This document shows positions 8,607 through 16,271 of a stretch of DNA of 64,000 nucleotides, in pieces. The DNA comes from Alteribacter keqinensis (GTDB taxonomy: Bacteria > Bacillota > Bacilli > Bacillales > Salisediminibacteriaceae): NCBI RefSeq assembly GCF_003710255.1, contig NZ_RHIB01000004.1, forward strand, positions 124,001 to 188,000. Reading direction: 5' to 3'. A model generated the notes under the pieces. The model was not told the origin of the DNA. It made no database searches and worked only from the letters and a program-made list of their open reading frames with translations. A program made the translations under genes and the position numbers. The stretch's first letter is position 1; each line of letters begins with the position of its first letter.

Positions 8607-8972
8607 GTGGGAGCCTGGGACACTGGGATTTTTGATGATGATACTGCTTGTGATGTAAGAGATGAATTTCTAGATTACTTGGAGCAGGGGCATACTCCAA
8701 AGGAAGCGACGGAATTTATGCTGGATGATTATCTGGAAGAGTCCAGTTTTGATGAGGATCAGGAAGTTCTTTCCCTCGTTTATTGCGGTCTGGCGGCTGT
8801 TCAACTGGAGAAGAACTGCCTTCAAAAAGATGTGAAAATAACAACGATCGGGTTAATAAAAGGTGGCGCAGATCTTGAAATGTGGGAAGAGGCTGGCGGA
8901 GAAGAGTACAGGAACAGAGAAAAGGTGTTAAATGACTTAAAACAGGCACTTGACCAGGAGAGAGGGCAATAA
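8607..8972 (+). CDS. DUF4259 family protein
   Basis: A 121-residue soluble acidic protein beginning with VGAWDTGIFDDDTACDV, the hallmark of DUF4259 (usually MGAWGxGxFDND). The GTG start at 8607 is 9 bases after AGGAGG at 8592-8597, which fixes the start even though the open frame extends further upstream over the NUDIX gene. Members are scattered in bacteria, often as immunity-like or stress-associated small proteins, but no activity is established to my knowledge. It follows the NUDIX gene by 88 bases and may be co-transcribed. Confidence 0.8.
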   Translation: MGAWDTGIFDDDTACDVRDEFLDYLEQGHTPKEATEFMLDDYLEESSFDEDQEVLSLVYCGLAAVQLEKNCLQKDVKITTIGLIKGGADLEMWEEAGGEEYRNREKVLNDLKQALDQERGQ

Positions 8973-9057
8973 AAAAGGAAACAGCTTTCTCACAGAATTA
9001 GAAAAGCAGCCGGGATTTCTGCGAAACAGATCCCGGTGAATCCTTCTCGGGGGGAAT

Positions 9058-9090
9058 AAAAAAAGCCAAGTGCAGCGTGTGCACTTGGCT
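9058..9090 (-). terminator. terminator of the yusW-like gene
   Basis: Read on the minus strand, AGCCAAGTGCA pairs with TGCACTTGGCT and is followed by a run of seven T. It lies directly after the stop of the lipoprotein gene. Confidence 0.85.
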
Positions 9091-9099
9091 CTACTAATC

Positions 9100-9705
9100 T
9101 TACTGCTCGTCTTCTTCTTCGTTTTCGTCTTCTACTTCAACTTCATCGTCGTCATCGCCAAGGTCCATACCCTCATCGTCTTCTTCACCTGGAACTTCAT
9201 CTTTGAACTGAACATCTACTTGTAATTCTTCGTATGTTTCATCAAGTTCAAAGGCTTCTGCAGTTGCTTCTCTGATCTCTTCTTCACTCATGTCAACTGT
9301 AAGGTCAAGCTCAGGAAGGATCTGTTCCAGCTCGTTCAATGCTTCGTCGCCTTCAAGTGTCAGCTCTTCTTCCGTACGGGCATCTTCGATTGTAGCTTCA
9401 GGCGTTCCTTCGTTGTAGTTATACTCTACGCTGTAGTCGCCTTCTTCGTACTGAGCATCAAGCTGGAAGTCTATAAAGTTAAGGTCTTCATACCAGGCGT
9501 CAGAAGCTTCATCTGCCAATTCGCCATCATCAGCTTCTTCATCGTCTTCCAGACCCAGTTCATCATCACTTTCATCTTCTTCATGCTGTTCCACTTCACC
9601 ATTGTCATCTGTTGCCGTGTCGTCCTGCTGTTCTTCAGCATCCCCACAGGCAGCCAGGCTGAACGTAAGTGCTAATGTTCCGATAGATAGTCCGAATTTC
9701 TTCAT
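9100..9705 (-). CDS. YusW-like acidic lipoprotein, paralog 1
   Basis: A 201-residue surface lipoprotein. The signal peptide ends in the lipobox LAAC, so Cys20 should be lipidated and the protein anchored to the outer face of the membrane. An extremely acidic linker follows, then a YusW-like domain at about 68-175 (AWYEDLNFIDFQLDAQYEEGDYSVEYNYNEG) and a poly-acidic tail. The domain has no established function. A paralog with the same layout lies at 29820-30362. The very high Asp/Glu content fits extracellular proteins of halophilic or alkaliphilic bacilli. It is a single-gene unit with its own terminator. Confidence 0.8.
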   Translation of the reverse strand: MKKFGLSIGTLALTFSLAACGDAEEQQDDTATDDNGEVEQHEEDESDDELGLEDDEEADDGELADEASDAWYEDLNFIDFQLDAQYEEGDYSVEYNYNEGTPEATIEDARTEEELTLEGDEALNELEQILPELDLTVDMSEEEIREATAEAFELDETYEELQVDVQFKDEVPGEEDDEGMDLGDDDDEVEVEDENEEEDEQ

Positions 9706-9908
9706 GTCAAAAAACCTCCGAGTAAGTAGTAGTGTTATCTATTTTTTGTGCACAGGTGTCTCTACCCGGGGAAATCTTACGTTAAACTGAAGAAATTGAA
9801 GTGTGTGTATTCTGAAAATTTAATAAAGTGAGCGTAGAGGGCGGAGCACAGGATCAAGTTCCTGCTTTAAGACAGGGATCCATCACTCAGAAACATCTTG
9901 AAACTATC

Positions 9909-9945
9909 AAAAAAAACACGCAGATTCACTAAAATGAATCCGCGT
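9909..9945 (-). terminator. terminator of the acyl-CoA synthetase gene
   Basis: On the minus strand CACGCGGATTCATTTTAGTG... forms a stem with GAATCTGCGTG and runs into eight T. It follows the stop codon by about 15 bases. Confidence 0.8.
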
Positions 9946-9962
9946 GGCGTGTGTATGATCAA

Positions 9963-11543
9963 TTACTTTACTTTTTCCTTCATCCTAAGTTCAACCCGGC
10001 GGATCTTGCCCGATGTTGTTTTCGGAAGTTCTTCCAGGAACTCAATTTGACGCGGGTACTTATAAGGTGCGGTGATCTCTTTCGTATGGTCCTGCAATTC
10101 CTTAACAAGGACATCATCAGCCACTTTATCCGGATCCCGGAGAACGACGTACGCTTTTACGATGCTTCCGCGAATTTCATCCGGTGAGGCGACGACTGCG
10201 CACTCCCGGACAGCAGGGTGCTTCAACAGGGCATCTTCAACCTCGAACGGACCGATTGTGTAGCCGGAACTGATAATGATGTCGTCACTTCTTCCTTCAA
10301 ACCAGAAGTAGCCGTCTTCATCTTTGGACGCCTGGTCTCCCGTTAAGTACCAGTCCCCCCGAAACGCTGTCTGGGTTCTTTCTGAGTCCTTGTAGTATTC
10401 TTTAAACAGTGCCGGACAGTCTTTATGAACCGCAATGTCCCCAACTTCACCAACTGCTGCAGGCTGACCGTATTCATTAATCACTTCCACCTGGTTGCCC
10501 GGGGTAGGCTTGCCCATGGATCCCGGTTTTATTTCCATCCCTTGAAGGGTGCAGACGAGTAACGTGTTCTCGGTCTGGCCGTATCCGTCACGGAGGTCTG
10601 CATCGAACGCTTTTTTAAACGCTTCAATAACCGGACGGTTCAGAGGCTCCCCGGCAGAAACTGCGCTCTTTAACTTGGGAACATTATACGATGCCAGGTT
10701 CTCGACTTTAGCCATCAGTCGATACTCTGTCGGCGTACAGCAGAGGACATTGATATTTTCTTTTTCCATCATATCTAGATAGGTGTTCGGGTCAAAGCCG
10801 CCGTGATACACAAAGGCGGTAGCGCCAAGAGTAATGGTGGAGAGAAACGGACTCCATATCCACTTCTGCCAGCCTGGTGCGGCAGTTGCCCAGACGAGAT
10901 CGCCCTCTTCAACACCGAGCCATTCCTTTGCGGCAGTACGGACGTGAGCGTAGCCCCAGCCGTGAGAATGAACGACCCCTTTAGGGTTTCCGGTTGTGCC
11001 GGATGTATAGGATAAAAAGGCCATATCGTCACGGGAGGTAAGTTCTCCTTCATAAACGTTATCTTCTTTTTCAGCCAGCTCTTCAAGAGACTGCCAGCCT
11101 TCTTCCTCACCGCCGACAATGAACTTTTTCGCCAGGGCACGGTGGCCGCTGCTGATGGCGTTCACTTCGGCCGTTGTTTTATGGAAAGCAACAATCCCCT
11201 TTACATTCGCATGCTCAATACGGTACTCCAAGTCTTTTTTACGGAGCATTTCCGAGCTTGGAATCGCGACGATCCCTGCTTTAAGACAGGCAAGGTAGGT
11301 CATGTAGGCTTCAGAAATCCTCGGGAGAATGATTAAAACACGATCACCTTTTTCAATTCCCTGACGTTTGAGGGCAAGGGCGAACTGATTTGTTTTCTCG
11401 ATCAGTTCTTTGTAATGAACGTCCCGGCGGTTGCCTTCAGCGTCCCGCCATCGTATGGCAATCCGCTTGTCATCACGCTCATACTTACTCAGCTCTTCTG
11501 CTATGTTGTATTGAATCGGTGCAATCAGTTCTTCTCTGTTCAT
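9963..11543 (-). CDS. acyl-CoA synthetase (AMP-forming), MbcS-like
   Basis: A 526-residue member of the ANL adenylating family. It activates a short or branched carboxylic acid with ATP to an acyl-adenylate and then to acyl-CoA. Visible motifs are the P-loop YTSGTTGNPKG (about 173-183), DGYGQTE, YLTGDQASKDEDGYFWFEGRSDD and the C-terminal lysine motif TSGKIRR. Length and sequence resemble Bacillus MbcS/YtcI, which favours methylbutyryl and isobutyryl groups, more than AcsA. The genes upstream on the same strand encode a YIP1-like protein and an SSS symporter with small subunit, suggesting uptake of a monocarboxylate followed by CoA activation. A hairpin element separates it from the YIP1 gene, and a cre-like site lies upstream of the whole cluster. 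Confidence 0.85.
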   Translation of the reverse strand: MNREELIAPIQYNIAEELSKYERDDKRIAIRWRDAEGNRRDVHYKELIEKTNQFALALKRQGIEKGDRVLIILPRISEAYMTYLACLKAGIVAIPSSEMLRKKDLEYRIEHANVKGIVAFHKTTAEVNAISSGHRALAKKFIVGGEEEGWQSLEELAEKEDNVYEGELTSRDDMAFLSYTSGTTGNPKGVVHSHGWGYAHVRTAAKEWLGVEEGDLVWATAAPGWQKWIWSPFLSTITLGATAFVYHGGFDPNTYLDMMEKENINVLCCTPTEYRLMAKVENLASYNVPKLKSAVSAGEPLNRPVIEAFKKAFDADLRDGYGQTENTLLVCTLQGMEIKPGSMGKPTPGNQVEVINEYGQPAAVGEVGDIAVHKDCPALFKEYYKDSERTQTAFRGDWYLTGDQASKDEDGYFWFEGRSDDIIISSGYTIGPFEVEDALLKHPAVRECAVVASPDEIRGSIVKAYVVLRDPDKVADDVLVKELQDHTKEITAPYKYPRQIEFLEELPKTTSGKIRRVELRMKEKVK

Positions 11544-11564
11544 GTTGTACTCCTCCTTTAGATA

Positions 11565-11607
11565 AAGGCACTGGAAAAAGTTGAAGACCGAACTTTTTCA
11601 GTGCCTT
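11565..11607. repeat. CACTGAAAAAGT hairpin family, copy H1
   Basis: AAGGCACTGGAAAAAGTT pairs with AACTTTTTCAGTGCCTT (one bulge) around GAAGACCG. The same arms recur at 12325, 14777, 14918, 44077, 44195 and 46080. Here it fills the whole gap between two minus-strand genes, touching the stop codon of the YIP1-like gene, and may act as an attenuating terminator. Confidence 0.8.
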
Positions 11608-12159
11608 CTAGATAAGTGCGCCGGTCGGCATAATCATGTAATAGATACTGGCGAAAAAAACGAAAACGACAAAAACGGAAAGGTACGCTTTCCAGGGTGC
11701 GAATCTCTGTGTGGTGATATGAATCTTTACACAGATGAAGTACATCCACACAACGCCAATGACGAGGGGAAGTATCATCAGCCAGCCTTCCCAAAGTCCG
11801 GTCAGTGTCGGAACAGCGAGCAGTCCCGGCAAAAGGGCGATAGAGGAAGAGCGGCTTATTTCACTAATTCTACCCGGCCCCCCGAATCCCCTGGCTCCGG
11901 CCCATAAAAGAACAGTAAGCCCGATTTTTGTGAGCCAGACCGAGAACAGTCCGAATAAGATAAAGATAAGTGGAACAAGTGCATTTCGGAGCAGCGCCGA
12001 TTCGAAGCCGGCAATGAAGGAGGCGTTGGCAAGAATGCCAAAGCCTCCGTATGCAGCACCTACAAGCAAAACAATGAGCCTGCTGTAGGTGAGCGATTTT
12101 GGTGTCTGGGTAAAATGCTGAAAAGCAGGTGTCTGTAAAATCATCATTTTTCCAATCAT
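11608..12159 (-). CDS. YIP1-family-like membrane protein
   Basis: A 183-residue integral membrane protein with about five hydrophobic segments after a cytoplasmic N-terminus of 30 residues (TPAFQHFTQTPKSLTYSR). The arrangement resembles bacterial YIP1-domain proteins such as B. subtilis YvfG/YvdE-neighbour types, but this is a fold-level guess without a diagnostic motif. It lies between a sodium/solute symporter gene and an acyl-CoA synthetase on the same strand, though separated from the symporter by 326 bases holding repeats. It may not belong to the transport function. Confidence 0.5.
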   Translation of the reverse strand: MIGKMMILQTPAFQHFTQTPKSLTYSRLIVLLVGAAYGGFGILANASFIAGFESALLRNALVPLIFILFGLFSVWLTKIGLTVLLWAGARGFGGPGRISEISRSSSIALLPGLLAVPTLTGLWEGWLMILPLVIGVVWMYFICVKIHITTQRFAPWKAYLSVFVVFVFFASIYYMIMPTGALI

Positions 12160-12264
12160 GTGTATTGACCCCTTCTGTCTGTGGTACTGATTTGTTCTTT
12201 TACATTGGGTGCCCTGAAAATAGAATTGGGAAGGCGCTATAACCCTTCATTAAAGCTCAGCTAC

Positions 12265-12456
12265 GTTGAAAGGAAGACGCTCCCTTTCCGCGGACTCGCG
12301 TCGAGCCTTCACGTGCTCTCGCAAGGCCACTGAAAAAGTCCATTTTCTTTAAGGTGAAGTTATTATCGGACTTTGACTTTTTCAGTGACCTCATCCCGCA
12401 CTCTGGGGTCTCGACTGTATCGTTATTCCGCAGGAGTCTCGCATCTTCCGTTCAAC
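12265..12456. repeat. GC-rich terminal-inverted-repeat element containing a nested hairpin
   Basis: Ends GTTGAAAGGAAGACGC and, inverted, GTTGAACGGAAGATGC are near-perfect inverted repeats. The body contains CTTTCCGCGGACTCGCG on the left and CCGCAGGAGTCTCGC on the right, which match the elements at 35600-35708 and 32505-32585. A CACTGAAAAAGT hairpin (12325-12391) sits inside. This element occupies most of the 326-bp gap between the symporter and YIP1-like genes. Confidence 0.65.
12325..12391. repeat. CACTGAAAAAGT hairpin family, copy H2 (nested, long loop)
   Basis: GGCCACTGAAAAAGTC pairs with GACTTTTTCAGTGACC around about 35 bases. It interrupts the GC-rich element, which reads continuously on both sides. 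Confidence 0.7.
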
Positions 12457-12485
12457 TAAGCACGATGTTTATAGGAAAACAGCGT

Positions 12486-14132
12486 TTACATTCCCCACGG
12501 CATAATAGCCCAGATGGCAATCGCAGTGAAGAAGACAACGGTAATCGCTGCACCGACTGTGCTGTTGTAGCGTCCCGGGTGGACCTCTTTCCAGCCGTGA
12601 ATGCGTTCGATCAAGGCGTGATCCTCTCTGGTTGAAAGCTTGGAAGTAAGGCTTGGCATCCGGTTTGTTACATAGGATACAACGATCAGGAGAACGAAAC
12701 TTACAGGAATAGCAAGCATCGCTCCGGACAATCCCATTCCGTCAGTAACGCTGTGACCGGTAATGACGATGGACGGGAAGACAAATGGTGAGACCATGAT
12801 GTAAAGCGCTCCACCGACAACGGATGCTGCGATGGCCCCAAATTTGTTGGCTTCTTTCCACCAGACCCCGACAAGAATGAGCGGTGCGTTTGTGACCCCG
12901 GCCAGACCGAACGCCCATAATATACTTACAACAAGGAAGGCAGGCGGGTTAATCGCAAGCAGAATACTCACAATCCCTCCGGCAAAAATAGCAATGTAGC
13001 CCAGGCGGACACGCTTTTTCTCCGTGATTTCCGGCTTGAGTGTTGTAAAAATGTCCTGTGATAAAAGAGCCCCGATCGCAAGGAGGTTGCCGCTCAGTGT
13101 GGAAAGACCGGCGGAAATAGCACCTGCGATGACAAGAGCTGTTACCCATTCAGGGTTATAAACAAGGTTCAATATGATCGTAAGCTTGTCTGCATCCCCC
13201 TGTGAAATAACGACCCCCTGTGTTTCTGTAGCGTACACGCCAACAAATCCCATGGCGTATGTGGCAGAGAACACCAGTCCGATAATAAAGGCAAACCAGA
13301 TCATGGCTGAGCGTGCACTTTTTAAGCTGGACGCTGTGTAGATACGCATAGCCAGATGGGGAAGACCGAGTGAACCGATGGTAAGTCCGATAAGGGAGGC
13401 GTACCATTTAGGTGAGTATTGATAATCAAAGAAGTTCGGCATCGCCTCGATCATGGCAGGGACCATATCCGCGTATAAGAGAGGCGGGAAGAACCAGCCG
13501 TTACCTCCAATGGCCTTCATAATCGCTCCAAGGGGAACGATGAACATGAGGGCGATGATGACCATCTGTATCGCTGCGTTATTGGACGCCCCGGCCATTC
13601 CCCCAAGAGTAATGTAGCCGACAATAATCAAACCGCCCACAATGAGACCGGTCAGGTAAGGAATACCGAGCACCGTTTCAAAGGCGAGTGCAATTCCGAT
13701 CATCTGCCCGAGAGCATACATAATGGATACAAGAATCATAAACAACGCTGCAATAATAGAAGCACTGATGCCATAGCGCTCACGGATAAAGTGAGTCGGA
13801 GAAAAGGCTCCCATACGGCGAAGACTTGTTCCGTAAATAATCGTAATCAAAGGAATCGCTAAAATTAGCTGAATCCAAAGCATAATGAACGGGACCTGCA
13901 GCTGAAGAATGAGTGCTGTAATCCCAAGAAATGTTGCCAGACTCATGTACGTCGATGCCATGGCCAGCCCGTTTGTAAGCGGTCCGATTGTGGCACCGGC
14001 TACGTACAAATCCGTTACGGACGTACTTTTACGGTTTGATATGTAACCCACGATATAAAAAAGCAAAAACGTCGCAACAATGGCGACGACCCCCAATATT
14101 GGGTTTGATAACTGCCAAGCTTCCTCTCCCAT
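12486..14132 (-). CDS. sodium:solute symporter (SSS family), probable monocarboxylate permease
   Basis: A 548-residue transporter with about 13 membrane helices, of the SSSF family that couples solute uptake to sodium entry. Typical features are GLAMASTYMSLATFLGI near residue 55, GGMAGASNNAAIQ near 180 and AGAISAGLSTLSGNLLAIG near 335, which line the sodium and substrate sites. Family members nearest in layout are acetate/propionate permeases such as ActP. The preceding gene encodes a small helical partner 6 bases upstream, an arrangement common for this subgroup. Together with the downstream acyl-CoA synthetase it points to monocarboxylate uptake; the true substrate is inferred. The GAAGGGG ribosome site lies within the end of the small-subunit gene. 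Confidence 0.85.
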   Translation of the reverse strand: MGEEAWQLSNPILGVVAIVATFLLFYIVGYISNRKSTSVTDLYVAGATIGPLTNGLAMASTYMSLATFLGITALILQLQVPFIMLWIQLILAIPLITIIYGTSLRRMGAFSPTHFIRERYGISASIIAALFMILVSIMYALGQMIGIALAFETVLGIPYLTGLIVGGLIIVGYITLGGMAGASNNAAIQMVIIALMFIVPLGAIMKAIGGNGWFFPPLLYADMVPAMIEAMPNFFDYQYSPKWYASLIGLTIGSLGLPHLAMRIYTASSLKSARSAMIWFAFIIGLVFSATYAMGFVGVYATETQGVVISQGDADKLTIILNLVYNPEWVTALVIAGAISAGLSTLSGNLLAIGALLSQDIFTTLKPEITEKKRVRLGYIAIFAGGIVSILLAINPPAFLVVSILWAFGLAGVTNAPLILVGVWWKEANKFGAIAASVVGGALYIMVSPFVFPSIVITGHSVTDGMGLSGAMLAIPVSFVLLIVVSYVTNRMPSLTSKLSTREDHALIERIHGWKEVHPGRYNSTVGAAITVVFFTAIAIWAIMPWGM

Positions 14133-14138
14133 TAAGCT

Positions 14139-14408
14139 TTACGCCCCTTCCCGCTTCTGTTGTTCGATTTCAAGGATACTTTCTCTCTCAATATCAGCAT
14201 CGATTTGATTCCCAAGCTTACTGGCGACAATCGTCAGGGCAAAAATTCCGAACCACCCAAACAAAATCGGCACGATATACATAATCGGGAAGCCAAACAG
14301 CATGCCGTTCACAGGGAAGATGGAGAAAAACAGCCCTACATTACCTGCGGCGAGAAACAATGCCGTCATCAGGATGGTAAACCGAACTTCTTTTTTGTAA
14401 GCTTTCAA
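14139..14408 (-). CDS. small membrane partner of the SSS symporter (DUF4212/DUF485-like)
   Basis: An 89-residue protein with two membrane helices (about 9-31 and 36-60) and a charged C-terminal tail (DADIERESILEIEQQKRE). It has the size and position of the small proteins encoded just before SSS symporters. The TTG start at 14408 follows GGAGG by 7 bases; the longer frame upstream has no ribosome site. Its stop is 6 bases from the symporter ATG, so the two are translationally coupled. It probably stabilises or modulates the symporter. The family assignment is by context and shape. Confidence 0.7.
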   Translation of the reverse strand: MKAYKKEVRFTILMTALFLAAGNVGLFFSIFPVNGMLFGFPIMYIVPILFGWFGIFALTIVASKLGNQIDADIERESILEIEQQKREGA

Positions 14409-14602
14409 CTTGCAACCTCCATTCATAATGGTGTATTTTGACTGAGCGGTCAGTCGTCCGTCATGAAGGGATCTCATAACAGGTCAGGAGTAAAGTCTGC
14501 ACCCTGATAAAGGACTAAAGAACCAGGACAAAAGTGTATAATTACTCTTTACAGTGTATGAGTATGACGCTCCGGCAACGGGACTGCTCGTTATTGTTTG
14601 AT

Positions 14603-14616
14603 TGTAAACGGTTACA
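14603..14616. promoter_or_regulatory. cre-like CcpA site upstream of the symporter operon
   Basis: TGTAAACGGTTACA fits the cre consensus TGWAANCGNTNWCA and sits in a larger near-palindrome (14601-14618). It lies about 195 bp before the small-subunit gene, in line with carbon control of carboxylate uptake. The rest of the 575-bp gap (14409-14983) contains no gene; its right part holds the composite hairpin element. Confidence 0.6.
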
Positions 14617-14776
14617 ATATTGAGTGTCAATATAATTATTTTAATTTTTAGAAAACTAAACCTCGCTGTTTTTGTCGGTCATTGCCGACAGATCAAGAAA
14701 TCACAGGATAGATACTTGCAATCTATTGGCTCTTAAACGGATAATAGACTAAGAGACACAACAGAAATCGAAGAAA

Positions 14777-14953
14777 GCGCTGAAAAAGTTCGGTCTTTAA
14801 CTTTTTCCAGTGCCTTCTAAGCAATGAGCGTAACGGTTGCATTTTTTAAAAGCCTGGTACGAGTGGTTTTTCGTAACAGGTGCGCAACCGGGTGGAGCCA
14901 TAGCAACTCAAATAAAAGCCACTGAAAAAGTTGTTTTGTACTTTTTCAGTGGC
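14777..14953. repeat. composite hairpin element, copy 1 (hairpins H3 and H4 around a core)
   Basis: Hairpin H3 (14777-14814, arms GCGCTGAAAAAGTT and AACTTTTTCCAGTGC) and hairpin H4 (14918-14953, GCCACTGAAAAAGT and ACTTTTTCAGTGGC) bracket a core that starts GCAATGAGCGTAACGGTTGCA and ends GCGCAACCGGGTGGAGCCA. The core is itself an imperfect palindrome. A shorter copy in reverse orientation is at 44077-44236. It ends 31 bases before the ytpB-like start. Confidence 0.75.
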
Positions 14954-14983
14954 CTCGAAATCGAACCTTAGGAGGCAGAAACG

Positions 14984-16072
14984 TTGAAAGCACCGACGAC
15001 AATGTGGACGATGGTATATAAAGTGTACAAAGAAATTGTGCCTGAGGTTCATATGATATTGGACGAATGGCGAAAGAAAGCAGAAACGATTGAAGACGAT
15101 GAGCTTCGTGAATATGCGCTTGAAAGTGTGAACGAAAATACGTTCCATAATGAGGGGGGCGGGGTATTTGCCCTCCTTACGAAAGAAAAAGTGAGAAAGG
15201 ATGTTCTCTGGTTCATCGTTTCCTATCAGGTGATCTGTGATTACCTCGACAGTCTGTGTGACCAGAGTGACTCCCTTGATCCGAATGACTTCCGTTCTCT
15301 TCACGAGGCCCTTCGTCAGGCGCTTCACCCGGGGACATTGGATGACTCGGTGTATTACGAGCATCGCGGACAAAAAAATGATAATGGTTTTTTACGGGAA
15401 CTGGTCGCAACCTGCCAGGAAAAAGTGGCGGCGTTCCCGGGCTTTGAAGAGACACAGGCATCGATGGAGGAACTTTCCCTTCATTACCGGAACCTGCAGG
15501 TTTATAAGCACGTGAAAAAAGAGGACCGGGAGCCCCTCTTAATCAAGTGGTATGAAGAAACAAAGGAAGAGTATCCGCAGCTGGCACGGATGCGGTGGTA
15601 TGAATTCGCCGCAAGTACAGGATCTACTCTTGGGGTCTATGCACTGGCGGCCTACGCATCTAAAGGGAGGATGAAGCGGGAGACGGCCGTGAAAATCAAA
15701 GATAGTTATTTCCCCTACGCTCAAGGGCTTCATATTCTGCTCGATTACTTCATTGATCAGGAAGAGGATCTGGCTGATGATGAGCTTAACTTCTGTGCAT
15801 ACTACCGTGATGAAGAAGACATGGTGGAGCGGATTGGCGTGTTCAAGTCAGAAGCTGAAGAGAATTTGAAGACAATGCCTGATGCTAGCTTTCACACGTT
15901 AATTCACAAAGGCATCATCGCCATTTACCTGGCTGATGAAAAAGTGCAGAATGATCCTGAGATCAAGCGTGTAGCAAACCGAATGATCCGGTTCGGGGGC
16001 ATTTCCACTTTGTTCTTCTATTTGAATTCGTGGGTGTTCAGGCGAGTGGGAGACAAGGAGAAAGCGGCATAA
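14984..16072 (+). CDS. ytpB: tetraprenyl-beta-curcumene synthase, YtpB family (DUF2600)
   Basis: A 362-residue all-alpha enzyme matching the YtpB family, which cyclises all-E-heptaprenyl diphosphate to the C35 sesquarterpene tetraprenyl-beta-curcumene. Characteristic stretches are PTTMWTMVYKVYKEIVPEVH at the N-terminus, DYLDSLCDQS near residue 90, YAQGLHILLDYFIDQEEDLADDELNFCAYY near 245 and the conserved tail. Acidic clusters DYLD and DYFIDQEED are candidates for magnesium-diphosphate binding. Length agrees with the family (about 360). The TTG start follows TAGGAGG by 9 bases. It is a single gene closed by a terminator; the sesquarterpenes are associated with spores and membranes in Bacillus. 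Confidence 0.9.
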   Translation: MKAPTTMWTMVYKVYKEIVPEVHMILDEWRKKAETIEDDELREYALESVNENTFHNEGGGVFALLTKEKVRKDVLWFIVSYQVICDYLDSLCDQSDSLDPNDFRSLHEALRQALHPGTLDDSVYYEHRGQKNDNGFLRELVATCQEKVAAFPGFEETQASMEELSLHYRNLQVYKHVKKEDREPLLIKWYEETKEEYPQLARMRWYEFAASTGSTLGVYALAAYASKGRMKRETAVKIKDSYFPYAQGLHILLDYFIDQEEDLADDELNFCAYYRDEEDMVERIGVFKSEAEENLKTMPDASFHTLIHKGIIAIYLADEKVQNDPEIKRVANRMIRFGGISTLFFYLNSWVFRRVGDKEKAA

Positions 16073-16089
16073 AATCTACTTTTGACCCT

Positions 16090-16121
16090 TAAGGCTGCCT
16101 GACATTTACGTCAGGCAGCCT
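16090..16121 (+). terminator. terminator after ytpB
   Basis: AGGCTGCCTGAC pairs with GTCAGGCAGCCT around ATTTAC. The 3' side runs straight into a 21-bp tandem array. The T-rich tail (TAATTTGATT) is weak. Confidence 0.65.
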
Positions 16122-16255
16122 AATTTGATTAAAAAGAGGGCCAACCTGTTTAAAGAGGAAGCCAACCTGTTTAAAGAGAGGGCCAACCTGTTTAAAGAAG
16201 AAGCTAACCTGTTTAAAGAAGAAGCTAACCTGTTTAAACCGAAAACGCCAACCTC
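16119..16255. repeat. 21-bp periodic tandem array, family A, locus 1
   Basis: Six units start at 16119, 16140, 16161, 16182, 16203 and 16224, exactly 21 bp apart, with a partial unit at 16247. The core is GCYAACCTGTTTAAAGA with variable last bases; the first unit is degenerate (CCTAATTTGATTAAA). Read in the plus strand each unit is seven codons, giving ANLFKEE-type heptads, but there is no start codon with a ribosome site and the frame stops soon after, so it is not called a gene. The same core returns at 29355-29478. Confidence 0.85.
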
Positions 16256-16271
16256 TCAGATACCCTATCCC

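Noticed and set aside
16119-16255. CRISPR array
   Set aside because: The unit is only 21 bp, the variable part is 4-7 bases, and no cas gene is present. It is a periodic tandem repeat.
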